The position numbers were made by a program, and so were the translations under genes. A stretch of DNA of 64,000 nt from an uncultured Pelagibacteraceae bacterium (GTDB lineage: Bacteria > Pseudomonadota > Alphaproteobacteria > Pelagibacterales > Pelagibacteraceae): the NCBI GenBank assembly GCA_902592275.1, contig CACJDW010000005.1:1-64000 (forward strand), in the 5' to 3' direction. The number at the start of each line of letters is the position of its first letter. Position 1 is the stretch's first letter. The notes beneath the pieces are model-generated. The model was not told the origin of the DNA, did no database searches, and was given only the letters and a program-made list of their open reading frames with translations. Of the stretch, positions 1-9,554 are shown one piece after another.

Positions 1-758
1 TTTGGATTTCCCTTAGTTTTTAAATAATTAGCTGTGTATCCGTTTTTTGGTTTAGTGGTCATAAATCCATTTAATTTAAATCCAAATGGTACGTTTAATT
101 TTTTGATTTCTTCAAGATTGTGATCATAATTTTCAGGTGAAACACAAGACAACATAACGCCTAAAAGATTTCCATCAATAATACTTTTAATATCTGAAAT
201 TTTTTCACCACTAGGTAGCTTTGTGCCTTCTGAAATATGAATTCCTATTAAATAAGGTTTTTTGAATTCTTTAATTGCCTCAATACCACATTTAAACTCT
301 CTAATGCTGCTCCAAACATCAAAGTAATAAAAATCTACATATTCATTTAATAATCTAGCCTGTTCATTAAAGTCTTTAGTGATTTCAACCTCACTTCTTA
401 TATCCTCTTCATAAGTTAAACGTTGAGGTGGCAAACCTCCAGCAATCATTATATTTGGATATTCATTTTTCACTTTTAAAGCAATTTCTCCTGCTTTCTG
501 ATTAAGATATTCAAATTTATCTTCAATATTGTTTTCACTTAGTCTTTTTCTTCTTGTGGTAAAAGTTGTTGTAACAATTACTTCTGCCCCAGCTTTTACA
601 AAATCTTTGTGAGTACTCTCTACCAATTCATGATATTCAGAATTTAGTATCGCATTAGCACTCCATAAAGTTCCATTTGGCTTCATGCCTCGAGCCAAAA
701 GCTCTTGACCCATTCCACCATCCAATATTCTCGTCTCTTTAAAAAAATTAATATCCAT
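1..758 (-). CDS. bhmT: Homocysteine S-methyltransferase / betaine-homocysteine methyltransferase family (3' end beyond window)
   Basis: Manual reverse-strand reading from ATG at 758: MDINFFKETRILDGGMGQELLARGMKPNGTLWSANAIL..., typical N-terminus of the homocysteine S-methyltransferase family; truncated by window edge; preceded by SAM riboswitch-like elements. Confidence 0.85.
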   Translation of the reverse strand, partial: MDINFFKETRILDGGMGQELLARGMKPNGTLWSANAILNSEYHELVESTHKDFVKAGAEVIVTTTFTTRRKRLSENNIEDKFEYLNQKAGEIALKVKNEYPNIMIAGGLPPQRLTYEEDIRSEVEITKDFNEQARLLNEYVDFYYFDVWSSIREFKCGIEAIKEFKKPYLIGIHISEGTKLPSGEKISDIKSIIDGNLLGVMLSCVSPENYDHNLEEIKKLNVPFGFKLNGFMTTKPKNGYTANYLKTKGNP

Positions 759-761
759 TTT

Positions 762-822
762 TTCCTCACTTTTTTAGTGCTTTAGCTTTATGCTAGGTGC
801 ACAATACAGTTCAACTACCTTG
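762..822 (-). ncRNA. Proximal SAM riboswitch candidate (SAM-V-like), overlaps the Shine-Dalgarno of bhmT
   Basis: Minus-strand AGGUAGUUGAACUGUAUUGUGCACCUAGCAUAAAGCUAAAGCACUAAAAAAGUGAGGA; AGGU/ACCU stem, UAUUG and GCAUAAAGCUAAA core, ends in GAGGA. Confidence 0.65.
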
Positions 823-840
823 CTTATTTGATTATTTTGG

Positions 841-888
841 GATTTCCATTTTAGCAGTTTATGCCCGCAATAGGATCAAATCGGCAAT
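841..888 (-). ncRNA. Distal SAM riboswitch candidate (SAM-II-like)
   Basis: Minus-strand AUUGCCGAUUUGAUCCUAUUGCGGGCAUAAACUGCUAAAAUGGAAAUC; matches the SAM-II core GAUUUnnnCCnAUUGC...UAAA..GCUAAAnnGG with GCC/GGC stem and CC/GG pseudoknot. Confidence 0.75.
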
Positions 889-920
889 TATCTTTTAATA
901 TATAAATGAATGTTTGTAAA

Positions 921-1511
921 CTATTTATCTGAAATAATTTTAACATTAAAAGAAAAAGATCTTCTTTCAGCATTAATATTAAATGGATATGCAGTATGCA
1001 TCAAATAGTTTGGAAAAATTATCAAGTCTCTTTCTTTAGGCACAATATTAAAAATACTTCTGCTTAAAAAACCCTTTTGTCCGTTTATAAAATCAATTGT
1101 GCCATTCGTCTTATCTTTTTTATTTTTTAAAAGTTTATTTCTAGTCATATTTTTTGGGACTTTTAAATAACCCACACCGGATATATCTCCATCATGATAA
1201 TGAATAGGGTTATATTCATCTTTAAATTGACTAACTACCCATAAATTTAATATTTTTATATTTTTAACTTTTTTAATTTTTTCATTTTTAAGAAAATCTT
1301 TGATATTTTTTTTTATTTCTCTCTCTAAATTCTTTTTTATAAAATTATTTGAAATTTTAATTTCTTTTTTAATTTGACTAGCTAGTTTAGAGCTATAATT
1401 GTTTTTTTTTGTTAAAACTTTATTATCAATCTCTTTATTCAAGATATTTAAAAATTTCTTTGAGATTTTTGTTTTTCCAATTGATGGACCAAAAGGCTTA
1501 AAATTTTTCAT
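921..1511 (-). CDS. 2OG-Fe(II) oxygenase-like protein (TIGR02466-type)
   Basis: HYHDGDISGVGYLKVP ... LIIFPNYLMHTAYPF ... RRSFSFNVKI, HxD...H double-stranded beta-helix pattern. Confidence 0.6.
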   Translation of the reverse strand: MKNFKPFGPSIGKTKISKKFLNILNKEIDNKVLTKKNNYSSKLASQIKKEIKISNNFIKKNLEREIKKNIKDFLKNEKIKKVKNIKILNLWVVSQFKDEYNPIHYHDGDISGVGYLKVPKNMTRNKLLKNKKDKTNGTIDFINGQKGFLSRSIFNIVPKERDLIIFPNYLMHTAYPFNINAERRSFSFNVKIISDK

Positions 1512-1548
1512 AATACTTTAAATATATTAAAAACATATTTATTCAAGA

Positions 1549-2295
1549 TTAAGCAATAAGTTTAATCCCCATTCTTATTGCGACAAAAATTACAAGAAAA
1601 GAAGTTAGTAGAGCTAAAATTTTATTCGATAAAAATTTAATGTTTAATAAGCTACCAATTTGTCCTCCAATAAGTACCGATAAAAATAATGGCCAATAAG
1701 TAATAACTTGATCTAAAACCTGATCTTTTGTCAGCTGTCCAGCTATTCCAAAGATAGAATTGATTAATATAAATAAAGATGCACTGCTGGTGATATGCTT
1801 AGGGTATCCAGCTTTCATTAAAAATAGAAGAGGGCTTAAAAAAATTCCTCCACCAATTCCTACTATGCCTGACATAAAGCCAATTATCGATCCAAAAGAA
1901 ATTGAGATTAATCTTGGTATTTTATTAATTTTAATTTGCTCTTTATTAAAAGATTTACTTTCAATTAATAAAAAAATGCCTGCAACCATCAAAACACAAA
2001 ATAATAAAATCTCAAATAAACTTTTTTCAATTTTTATTGATCCTCCAATAAAGGCAAAAGGTATGGAGCCAATTAAATAAGGAATAAGTAAATTAAAGTT
2101 TATATTCTTAGATCTTATAAAATTAATAGAATTACCAGATACAACAATAATATTACACACAAGGGCTATAACGGGAAATATTGTGTAAGGTACACCCCAA
2201 ATTAAAAGTATTGCAAGATATGTTGAGCCTCCCCCAAATCCAACACTTGAGTATATTAAAGCAGTTACAAAAAAAAGAATTGATAATATAATCAT
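1549..2295 (-). CDS. TauE/SafE (TSUP) family permease
   Basis: Multi-pass membrane protein with GFGGGST and GIVGIGGGIFLSPLL repeats. Confidence 0.85.
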   Translation of the reverse strand: MIILSILFFVTALIYSSVGFGGGSTYLAILLIWGVPYTIFPVIALVCNIIVVSGNSINFIRSKNINFNLLIPYLIGSIPFAFIGGSIKIEKSLFEILLFCVLMVAGIFLLIESKSFNKEQIKINKIPRLISISFGSIIGFMSGIVGIGGGIFLSPLLFLMKAGYPKHITSSASLFILINSIFGIAGQLTKDQVLDQVITYWPLFLSVLIGGQIGSLLNIKFLSNKILALLTSFLVIFVAIRMGIKLIA

Positions 2296-2304
2296 TTTTA
2301 AATT

Positions 2305-2805
2305 ATGGATGTAAATATAGCTTTATTAACTGTAACAGATACAAGAACATTTGATAATGATAAATCGGGTGCAATCTTGGTTGAAAAAATTAAAGAAGCT
2401 AAACACCAATTAATTGATAGAAAAATTTGCAAAGATAATAAGGAAGACATTGTGAAAATTTTAAAAGAATGGACAAATCAAAAAAATATAGACGTCATAA
2501 TCACCACTGGAGGAACAGGTCTTACAGGTAGAGATATAACTCCTGAAGCGATTGATGAAATTGCAGACAAACATATACCTGGTTTTGGAGAGGTTTTTAG
2601 AACAATAAGTCTGAAAACAGTTGGAACATCATCAATACAATCTAGAGCTTGTGCAGCTTTATCTAACGGTAAATATATATTTGCATTACCAGGATCCTCC
2701 GGAGGTGTAACTGATGCGTGGGATGGAATATTAAAGCATCAACTAGATATTAATCACAAACCTTGTAATTTTGTTGAATTATTTCCTAGACTTAAGGAAA
2801 AATAA
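2305..2805 (+). CDS. moaB: Molybdenum cofactor biosynthesis protein B
   Basis: TVTDTRTFDNDKSG, ITTGGTGLTGRDITPEA, FALPGSSGGVTDAWDGIL motifs. Confidence 0.92.
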   Translation: MDVNIALLTVTDTRTFDNDKSGAILVEKIKEAKHQLIDRKICKDNKEDIVKILKEWTNQKNIDVIITTGGTGLTGRDITPEAIDEIADKHIPGFGEVFRTISLKTVGTSSIQSRACAALSNGKYIFALPGSSGGVTDAWDGILKHQLDINHKPCNFVELFPRLKEK

Positions 2806-3051
2806 TTATTTTTGATATTTATCTTTCCATTCAGAGTAAGGCATTCCATAAACATGCTCTCTTGCATCAGGATCAGAAATTTCAATTCCTTTTTTCCCCG
2901 CCTCTTCTCTGTACCACTTAGAAAGACAGTTTCTACAAAAACCTGCAATGTTCATCAGATCTATATTTTGCACATCTTTTCTTTCTCTAAGATGAGATAT
3001 AAGCCTTTCGAATGCTGCAGACTGTAATTCTTTTTTTGTATTTTCGTCCAT
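2806..3051 (-). CDS. DUF1244 family protein
   Basis: AFERLISHLRERKDVQNIDLMNIAGFCRNCLSKWYREEA, characteristic of the small alphaproteobacterial DUF1244 family. Confidence 0.8.
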   Translation of the reverse strand: MDENTKKELQSAAFERLISHLRERKDVQNIDLMNIAGFCRNCLSKWYREEAGKKGIEISDPDAREHVYGMPYSEWKDKYQK

Positions 3052-3072
3052 AATTTATTATATGTTTAATTT

Positions 3073-3639
3073 ATGAAATTAACAGGATCTTATGAAATTA
3101 ATTTGGAGAAACAAAAAGTTTGGGATGCTTTAAATGACCCAGAAATTCTAAAACAAGCAATCCCTGGGTGTGAAGAGTTTAATAAAAAATCTGACACTGA
3201 ATTTTCTGCAAAAGCTACAAATAAAATTGGACCTTTTAATGCTACATTTTCTGGTGACATTGAATTGAAAGATTTGAATCCTCCTAATAGTTATAAGATT
3301 TCAGGATCTGGAAATTCTTTAGTTGGTTTTGCTTCAGGAGAAGCTGAAGTTAAACTTGAAGATACAGACAAAGGAACAAATTTAATTTATTCCGTTGAAG
3401 CACAAGTAGGCGGTAAAATTGCACAGGTAGGCTCAAGACTAATTGATATGACAGCAAAAAAGATGGCAGATATTTTTTTTGGCAAATTTTCAGAATTGAT
3501 TTCTTCTGAAAAAGTTGAAGAAAAAGAAATTCCATTAACAACTGATTCAAAAACACCAGAAACAAAAATAAATTATGGTTATTTAACTGCTGCAGTAGTT
3601 CTTGGAATCTTCTTAATTTATTGGATATTTTTAAAATAA
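3073..3639 (+). CDS. coxG: CoxG / carbon monoxide dehydrogenase subunit G family (SRPBCC) with C-terminal TM helix
   Basis: MKLTGSYEINLEKQKVWDALNDPEILKQAIPGCE; C-terminal hydrophobic segment; next to coxSLM-like genes. Confidence 0.85.
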   Translation: MKLTGSYEINLEKQKVWDALNDPEILKQAIPGCEEFNKKSDTEFSAKATNKIGPFNATFSGDIELKDLNPPNSYKISGSGNSLVGFASGEAEVKLEDTDKGTNLIYSVEAQVGGKIAQVGSRLIDMTAKKMADIFFGKFSELISSEKVEEKEIPLTTDSKTPETKINYGYLTAAVVLGIFLIYWIFLK

Positions 3640-3727
3640 AAATTCTAGTCCAAGTAGTGTTCAATTTGACACTTGCCTTCGTATTCTCAAAATGATTAAA
3701 TCGTTATATTATTTATAAGGAGAGATT

Positions 3728-4189
3728 ATGGGTAAAATTTCATTAGAAGTTAATGGAAGAAAAGTAGAAAAAGAAGCTCCTGATAACACTTTACTATCTA
3801 CATTTTTGAGAGAGCATTTGCAGCTAACAGGTACACATATCGGATGTGATACTAGCCAATGTGGAGCATGTGTAGTTCATGTTGATGGAAATTCTTTAAA
3901 AAGTTGTACGGCTTTAGCAGCTGATGTTAATGGATCAAAAGTTACAACAATTGAAGGTTTAGAAACAAATGGAAAAATGCATCCAATGCAGGAAGCGTTC
4001 AAAAAACTTCATGGCTTACAGTGTGGTTTTTGTACTCCAGGAATGGTTATGAGCGCAGTTGATCTTTTGCAAAAAAACAAAAAACCATCAGATACAGAAA
4101 TTAGAGATTGGTTAGAAGGAAATATTTGCAGATGTACAGGATATCAAAATATTGTTGCGGCAGTTAAAGAAGCAGCAACGAAAATGTAA
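3728..4189 (+). CDS. coxS: Molybdenum hydroxylase small subunit, [2Fe-2S] (CoxS-like)
   Basis: [16 protein letters not shown] and [12 protein letters not shown]...[11 protein letters not shown] cysteine motifs. Confidence 0.92.
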   Translation: MGKISLEVNGRKVEKEAPDNTLLSTFLREHLQLTGTHIGCDTSQCGACVVHVDGNSLKSCTALAADVNGSKVTTIEGLETNGKMHPMQEAFKKLHGLQCGFCTPGMVMSAVDLLQKNKKPSDTEIRDWLEGNICRCTGYQNIVAAVKEAATKM

Positions 4190-4209
4190 TTTTAAGGAGG
4201 AAAAAGAAA

Positions 4210-6588
4210 ATGGCAAGTTTAGTAGGTTCTAGAGTTGAAAGAAAAGAGGATAAAAGATTTTTAACTGGCAAAGGTAGATATACAGCAGATATTAATTTAG
4301 CAAATCAAACTTACGCAATTTTTGTTAGGTCTCCACATGCAAGAGCATCTATAAAAAAATTAAATATTGATAAAGCATTAAAATCATCAGGAGTAGTAAG
4401 CATACTTACTGGAAAAGAAATAGCAGATGATAAAATTGGAGGTTTGATAGCAGGTTGGGCAATTAGAAGTGAAGATGGTACAGAAATGAAATGTCCAGGA
4501 AACCCTCCACTAGCTAAAGATAATGTAAATTTTGTTGGAGACCCTGTTGCTGTTGTAATTGCTGAAAGTTTAACAGAAGCAAAAGAAGCTGCGGAAAAAG
4601 TTGAAGTTGATTACAAAGTATTAAAAGCAGTAACAAGTACTGCAGATGCAATGAATGGAGATACCATCCACGAAGGAATTGATAAAAATCTTTGTTTTGA
4701 CTGGCTATTAGGCGATAGACAAAAAGTTAAAGAAGCATTTGATAAGGCTGACAAAGTAATTTCTATCGATATCATTAATAATAGATTAATTCCAAACGCA
4801 ATGGAGCCAAGAGCATGTGTTGCTGATTACAATGCAGCATCTGAAGAGATTACTTTATATACAACAAGTCAAAATCCACATTTATCAAGATTGATAATGT
4901 CTGCTTTTGGAAATGTAGCTCCTGAACATAAGTTAAGAGTTGTGGCTCCAGATGTTGGTGGTGGTTTTGGTTCAAAAATTAATGTCTATAACGAAGATAT
5001 TGTTTGTAGCTGGGCAGCTAAAAAAATTAATAGAGCTATTAAGTGGGTTGCAGAAAGATCAGAATCTTTTTTAACTGATATTCATGGAAGAGATCATGTT
5101 ACTCATGCAGAATTAGCGGTTACTAAAGATGGAAAGTTTCTTGGTTTTAAAAATGAAACTATAGCAAACCTTGGAGCTTATGCTCGGGTATTTGGCACAG
5201 TGACACCAACTTATTTATTTGGACCTTGTGCAACTGGAGTTTATGAAATTCCAGCAGCTTATACAAACGTCAAAGCTGTATATACAAATACAGCTCCAGT
5301 AGATGCTTATAGAGGTGCAGGAAGACCAGAGGCTACATACACAATTGAGAGATTAGTTGAAAAAGCTTCTATGGAATTAGGGATAGATAAAACTGAACTT
5401 AGAATTAAAAATTTCCCTACAGCATTTCCTTTTAAACAGACATTAGTTCATACAGTAGATTCTGGAGATTATGTTGCTGGAATGGAAAAAGCTAAACAGA
5501 TGGCAGACTATAAAGGTTTTGAGGCAAGAAGAAGAGAGTCTGAAGCTAAAGGCAAGCTAAGAGGTATTGGTGTTACTTCTTATTTTGAAGCATGTGGTAT
5601 TGCCCCTTCTGCTGCAGTAATGTCCTTAGGATGTGGAGTTGGATTATGGGAGTCTGCAGAGGTTAGATTTAATCCAACTGGACAAGTTACTGTTTACACA
5701 GGTTCACATAGTCACGGACAAAGTCACCAAACAACTTTTGCTCAAATAGCAGCGGATGAGTTAGGTGTACCAATAGAAAATATAGACATTGTTCATGGAG
5801 ATACAGATAAAGGAACATTTGGAATGGGAACCTATGGTTCTAGATCTTTAGCTGTGGGCGGTATTGCTATTGTTAATGCTTGTAAAAAAATAGTTGAAAA
5901 AGGTAAAAGAGTTACAGCAAAAATGTTAGAGGCAAATCCTGAAGATGTTGAGTTTAAAGATGGTGAATTTATTGTTTCTAAGTCGAATAAAAAGAAAACA
6001 ATTGGAGAAGTAGCTTTTGCTTGTTATTTACCTGGTGTTAGAGATGAAATGAAATCTCCATTACCAGAAGGTGATGAGCCTGGTTTAAAAGAAACTTCTT
6101 TTTATGACCCTTCAAACTTTTCTTTTCCAGCAGGGACACATATTGCAGAAGTTGAGATAGATCCTGAAACAGGACATGTTAAGCTTGAAAAATATACAGC
6201 TTGTGATGACTTTGGAAGAATAATTAATCCAATGGTTGTAGAGGGACAAGTTCATGGAGGTCTTGCTCAAGGTATAGGTCAAGCATTGTATGAAAATGCA
6301 GAGTATGATGAGACTGGTCAGTTGATGACAGGGTCTTATATGGATTATACGATGCCACGTGCAGATAATTTTCCTGAGTTCAATATTGGTTATACTTGTA
6401 CACATGCAACCACAAATCCTTTAGGAGTTAAAGGTTGTGGAGAAGCTGGAGCTATAGCAGCACCACCAACAGTAATGAATGCTGTAATTGATGCTTTAGG
6501 TGGACAGGAAGTTACTATGCCAGCTACGGCTGAAAAAGTGTGGAAGGCTTGTAAAAATCTAAAAAAATCTAACTCAAAAGCAGCATAG
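4210..6588 (+). CDS. Molybdenum hydroxylase large subunit, form-II CoxL-like
   Basis: 792 aa; GGGFGSK, AYRGAGRPE (form II active-site loop), GCGEAGAIAAPP. Confidence 0.92.
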   Translation: MASLVGSRVERKEDKRFLTGKGRYTADINLANQTYAIFVRSPHARASIKKLNIDKALKSSGVVSILTGKEIADDKIGGLIAGWAIRSEDGTEMKCPGNPPLAKDNVNFVGDPVAVVIAESLTEAKEAAEKVEVDYKVLKAVTSTADAMNGDTIHEGIDKNLCFDWLLGDRQKVKEAFDKADKVISIDIINNRLIPNAMEPRACVADYNAASEEITLYTTSQNPHLSRLIMSAFGNVAPEHKLRVVAPDVGGGFGSKINVYNEDIVCSWAAKKINRAIKWVAERSESFLTDIHGRDHVTHAELAVTKDGKFLGFKNETIANLGAYARVFGTVTPTYLFGPCATGVYEIPAAYTNVKAVYTNTAPVDAYRGAGRPEATYTIERLVEKASMELGIDKTELRIKNFPTAFPFKQTLVHTVDSGDYVAGMEKAKQMADYKGFEARRRESEAKGKLRGIGVTSYFEACGIAPSAAVMSLGCGVGLWESAEVRFNPTGQVTVYTGSHSHGQSHQTTFAQIAADELGVPIENIDIVHGDTDKGTFGMGTYGSRSLAVGGIAIVNACKKIVEKGKRVTAKMLEANPEDVEFKDGEFIVSKSNKKKTIGEVAFACYLPGVRDEMKSPLPEGDEPGLKETSFYDPSNFSFPAGTHIAEVEIDPETGHVKLEKYTACDDFGRIINPMVVEGQVHGGLAQGIGQALYENAEYDETGQLMTGSYMDYTMPRADNFPEFNIGYTCTHATTNPLGVKGCGEAGAIAAPPTVMNAVIDALGGQEVTMPATAEKVWKACKNLKKSNSKAA

Positions 6589-6595
6589 GAGGTTT

Positions 6596-7381
6596 ATGAA
6601 AGATTTTAATTATCATTCAGCAAAAGATAGCAAAGAAGCATCTAAACTTGCTTCATCTAGTTCTGCCTTTTTAGCAGGAGGCATGACTACTATTCCTTCA
6701 ATGAAGTTAGGTTTAGCCACTTATAAAGATTTAATCGATATAAAAAATATTAAAAAATTAAGTGGAATAAAAGTAAGTGGTAAATCAGTTACAATAGGAG
6801 CTGCAACTAAACATGTTGAAGTTGCTAATTCTAAAGATGTTAAAAAAGCAATTCCGTCATTGTCTAGTTTGGCTGAAGGAATTGGTGATCCACAAGTAAG
6901 AAATAGAGGAACGATAGGCGGTTCAATTGCAAATAACGATCCATCAGCTGATTATCCATCTGCATGTATAGCTTTAAACGCTACAATACATACTAACGAA
7001 AGAAAAATTGAAGCGTCAAAGTTTTTTAAAGGAATGTTCGAGACAGCTTTAAAAAAGGGTGAGTTAATTGAAGCTGTAGAATTTCAGATACCAGAAAAAT
7101 CAAGCTATCAAAAACATCCTAATCCTGCGTCCAGGTATGCAGTTGTAGGTGTGTATGTCGCAAAACATAAAAGTGATGTAAATGTTGCTGTTACAGGTGC
7201 AAAATCATGTGTTTATAATGATAAAGAAATGGCAAAAGCACTTTCAGGCAATTTTTCTTCTTCATCAATAGATGGAATGGATCTTGATAGTTCTGATATG
7301 AACTCAGATATTCATGCTTCTGCAGAGTATAGAGCTAGTTTAGTTGTCACGCAGGCTAAAAAAGCCGTTGATGCTTGTTAG
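6596..7381 (+). CDS. coxM: Molybdenum hydroxylase FAD-binding medium subunit (CoxM-like)
   Basis: AGGMTTIPSMKL, RNRGTIGGSIANNDPSADYP FAD-binding motifs. Confidence 0.9.
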   Translation: MKDFNYHSAKDSKEASKLASSSSAFLAGGMTTIPSMKLGLATYKDLIDIKNIKKLSGIKVSGKSVTIGAATKHVEVANSKDVKKAIPSLSSLAEGIGDPQVRNRGTIGGSIANNDPSADYPSACIALNATIHTNERKIEASKFFKGMFETALKKGELIEAVEFQIPEKSSYQKHPNPASRYAVVGVYVAKHKSDVNVAVTGAKSCVYNDKEMAKALSGNFSSSSIDGMDLDSSDMNSDIHASAEYRASLVVTQAKKAVDAC

Positions 7382-7402
7382 TTAAAAACTATATTTTATC
7401 AG

Positions 7403-7732
7403 ATGAAAAATTCATTTGATGAGAAAATTTTAGACGAAGCTCAAGATTGGATCAAAGCTAATCAAAAAGTAGTTTTAGCAACAGTAATTCAAACCTGGGG
7501 ATCATCACCTAGACAAGTTGGCAGTAGAATGATTGTCAATGAAAAGGGAGATTTTTCGGGTTCTGTTTCTGGCGGATGTGTTGAGTCTGCAGTTGTAAGT
7601 GAGTGCCTATCATTAATTAAAGATAAAAAGCCTTGTAAAAAAATAGAATTTAAAGTTTCAAACGAGAGTGCGTGGGAAGTAGGACTCGCATGTGGTGGAG
7701 AAATTGCAGTATATATTGAGCAGATACACTAA
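7403..7732 (+). CDS. XdhC/CoxI family protein, N-terminal domain
   Basis: VVLATVIQTWGSSPRQVGSRMIVNEKGDFSGSVSGGCVE. Confidence 0.87.
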   Translation: MKNSFDEKILDEAQDWIKANQKVVLATVIQTWGSSPRQVGSRMIVNEKGDFSGSVSGGCVESAVVSECLSLIKDKKPCKKIEFKVSNESAWEVGLACGGEIAVYIEQIH

Positions 7733-8412
7733 TGAAACTTAAAACACTTGAAGAAATTTTAAAAAAAAAATCATCAAAAACTGAGTTTGCAATTCTTACA
7801 AATTTAGAAAACGGGAATAGTGAGATTTATATGCCTGGAACTTCTCCAGAAGGAGAGTTTTCAAAATACACAAACGAAATAGAAAAATTTTTTAAATCAA
7901 AAAAAAATGGAGTTATAGAAAATTCAGAGATTTTTGTTGAAACTTATATAAAACCAATAAAAGTAATTATTGTTGGTGCTGTACATATTGCGCAATACTT
8001 AGTTGATTTTGCAAAAAGTTTAAATTTTGAAATTAGTATCATAGACCCAAGAGGATATTTTGCATCTGAGCAAAGATTTCCTGATATTAAAGTTATTAAT
8101 AAGTGGCCAAAAGAGGCTTTTGAAGAAATTGAAACAAATTCAAATACAGCCTTAATAGCTTTAACACACGATCCAAAAATAGATGATCCTGCTTTACAAT
8201 TCGCTCTAAAGAATAAATTTTATTATATCGGAGCACTTGGTAGTAAAAAAACTCACGAAAACAGATGTCAAAGATTAAGTGAGGCTGGATTTACTAATGA
8301 TGAAATTAATTCAATTCATGGACCAATTGGAATTAAACTTGGAGGTAAATCTGCTCCAGAAATTGCTTTATCTATTATAGCTCAATTAGTTTCTGAAACT
8401 TATAAAAAGTGA
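7732..8412 (+). CDS. XdhC Rossmann-domain protein (C-terminal part of XdhC/CoxF)
   Basis: VIIVGAVHIAQYLVDFAKSLNFEISIIDPRGYFASEQRFP, YIGALGSKKTHENR...IHGPIGIKLGGKSAPEIALSI. Confidence 0.87.
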   Translation: MKLKTLEEILKKKSSKTEFAILTNLENGNSEIYMPGTSPEGEFSKYTNEIEKFFKSKKNGVIENSEIFVETYIKPIKVIIVGAVHIAQYLVDFAKSLNFEISIIDPRGYFASEQRFPDIKVINKWPKEAFEEIETNSNTALIALTHDPKIDDPALQFALKNKFYYIGALGSKKTHENRCQRLSEAGFTNDEINSIHGPIGIKLGGKSAPEIALSIIAQLVSETYKK

Positions 8413-8984
8413 TTAAAGTTATATTACTTGCCGCTGGTTTGTCCAAAAGAATGAAATCAGAAAATAAACTTATTAAGTTATATAAAAATAAACCTCTAAT
8501 TAATTATTCACTAAATGTATTAAAAAAAAGTAAAGTAAATAAAATTATTATAGTTCTTGGGCATCAACATAAAGAAGTAAGAAAAATAATTAAAAAAAAT
8601 AAAAAAATTATTTTTACCTATAACAAAAACTATAAAAAAGGAATGGCCTCTTCCATAAAAATGGGATTAAAAAAAGTATCTAAAAATGACAAGGGCTTTA
8701 TCGTAGCTCAGTCTGATATGCCATTTGTTAAACTATCAGATATTAATAAAATCTGCAGATCTATAAAAACTAAAAAATTCTTAGTTCACGCTTTAAAATA
8801 TAAAAATAGATTAGGTAATCCCATTGGTTTTGATATTTCTTTGATAAAAAAATTTAAAAATATTAAAGGTCAGTTTGGAGCAAAGTTTATGGTTAAAAGG
8901 CTTAAAAATAGAACAAATTTTATTAATATAAGTAGCCTTAAATCCTTTAAAGATTTCGATAAGGTTTCAGATTTTAGAAGCTGA
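8409..8984 (+). CDS. Molybdenum cofactor nucleotidyltransferase (MocA-like NTP transferase)
   Basis: ILLAAGLSKRMKSENKL NTP_transf_3 signature, VAQSDMPF; overlaps xdhC by 4 nt, GTG start. Confidence 0.82.
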   Translation: MIKVILLAAGLSKRMKSENKLIKLYKNKPLINYSLNVLKKSKVNKIIIVLGHQHKEVRKIIKKNKKIIFTYNKNYKKGMASSIKMGLKKVSKNDKGFIVAQSDMPFVKLSDINKICRSIKTKKFLVHALKYKNRLGNPIGFDISLIKKFKNIKGQFGAKFMVKRLKNRTNFINISSLKSFKDFDKVSDFRS

Positions 8985-9548
8985 TTTAGTAATTTTAACC
9001 CTAAAAAGTAAAAGAATTATTAAAAGTATTAAAAATATAAGTGGCTTAAAAAATATTGTTTTTGATAGCCAAATAAAATGAAGTACACCAAAAATTGCAA
9101 TTACATAAATTAATTTATGAATTTTTTTCCAATTTTGTTTCAAGAGTCTAACCATTTTTTGAGATGATGTTACAGCCAGAGGGATTAATAAAAGCCAAGC
9201 TGAAAAACCAATAAAAATAAACTTCTTTTTTAAAACATCATTTATCAATGGTTCAAAATCAAATCTGTAATCTAGACCAACGTAACTCAACATATGAACA
9301 GATGCATAAAAAAAGGCGAACAAACCAAGCATTCTTCTAAATTTGATCCATTCCAACGATTTGGTAATTTTCCTAAGTGGAGTCATTGAGAGAGTTAAAA
9401 AAATAAAAATTAATGTCCATTCACCAAAGTGATTAATAATTCTATCCACAGGCTCTGGTCCTAATTGATTAAAAACTATTTGATAAGTAATTAAGTAGAT
9501 TGGCCAAAGCGAGAGAAAAAAAACTATAATTTTAGAATAGCTTTTCAA
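8967..9548 (-). CDS. msrQ: MsrQ/YedZ heme-binding membrane subunit
   Basis: Ferric-reductase-like TM protein adjacent to MsrP; GEWTLIFIFLTLSMTPLRK, RRMLGLFAFFYASVHMLSY. Confidence 0.87.
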   Translation of the reverse strand: MKSYSKIIVFFLSLWPIYLITYQIVFNQLGPEPVDRIINHFGEWTLIFIFLTLSMTPLRKITKSLEWIKFRRMLGLFAFFYASVHMLSYVGLDYRFDFEPLINDVLKKKFIFIGFSAWLLLIPLAVTSSQKMVRLLKQNWKKIHKLIYVIAIFGVLHFIWLSKTIFFKPLIFLILLIILLLFRVKITKSASKI

Positions 9549-9554
9549 TTTAGT

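Noticed and set aside
1760-2080. 106-aa plus-strand ORF
   Set aside because: Antisense to the TauE/SafE permease gene, no domain recognised
6112-6405. 97-aa minus-strand ORF
   Set aside because: Antisense within the CoxL-like gene
4210-6588. Annotation as genuine form-I CO dehydrogenase (coxL)
   Set aside because: Active-site loop is AYRGAGR rather than the form-I AYxCSFR motif
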